A stretch of 6,227 nucleotides of DNA from Anaerolineae bacterium (GTDB taxonomy: Bacteria; Chloroflexota; Anaerolineae; Aggregatilineales; Phototrophicaceae). Position 1 is the stretch's first letter. Each line of letters begins with the position of its first letter. The translations under genes were made by a program, and so were the position numbers. Below the pieces are notes generated by a model. That model did no database searches, was not told the DNA's origin, and saw nothing but the letters and a program-made list of their open reading frames with translations. The stretch lies in assembly GCA_025454675.1 (NCBI GenBank), contig JALONZ010000126.1, forward strand, positions 1 through 6,227, in the 5' to 3' direction. Below are positions 6,174-6,227 of this stretch, one piece after another.

Positions 6174-6227
6174 GTTTGTCATCAGCCATACAGATTATCT
6201 ATCCGCCACCGCCGAGCGCATCCGTTC

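Noticed and set aside
6195..6227. Possible C-terminal tail of a leftward gene (ERMRSAVADR then stop) entering from the right edge
   Set aside because: Only ten codons are visible and a plus-strand frame is also open here; too short to support a gene, although the minus-strand hairpin with T-run at 6064-6079 would fit one.

Overview
The window looks like a piece of a Chloroflexota chromosome, probably Anaerolineae-like. This is inferred from two things. One is the long Pro/Thr/Ser-rich linkers of the SPT/TPT type in a membrane Ser/Thr kinase, common in surface proteins of that phylum. The other is the general style of the sigma factor and the toxin-antitoxin pair. No rRNA or other marker is present to confirm it.

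Layout. Positions 1-1385 hold a leftward pair: a YceD/DUF177 family protein followed 25 nt later by a sigma-70 family RNA polymerase sigma factor that runs off the left edge. A divergent AT-rich intergenic region (1386-1633) carries a near-perfect housekeeping promoter for the leftward pair and an extended -10 promoter for the rightward genes. Positions 1634-5443 encode a 1269-residue receptor-like Ser/Thr protein kinase: cytoplasmic kinase domain, one membrane segment, Pro/Thr linker, bacterial SH3 domain, second Pro/Thr linker, and three repeated LamG/DUF1080-like beta-sandwich units. Three bases later comes a small ribbon-helix-helix-like antitoxin (5447-5701), overlapped by 11 nt by a RelE/ParE-like toxin (5691-6056). 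Positions 6057-6227 are noncoding and packed with nested GGGGCGG/CCGCCCC palindromes that resemble a REP- or MITE-type repeat.

How the parts may work together. The leftward pair joins a protein linked to ribosome/rRNA biology with a transcription factor, so it is probably a housekeeping operon. The rightward group puts an envelope-sensing kinase and a toxin-antitoxin module in one tightly packed transcription unit, with the antitoxin's ribosome binding site inside the kinase's last codons. Whether kinase and toxin-antitoxin are functionally linked is open. The strongest points for a second look are the kinase's triplicated ectodomain, the kinase/toxin-antitoxin packing, the palindromic element at the right end, and the very acidic, Phe-studded N-terminus of the sigma factor.
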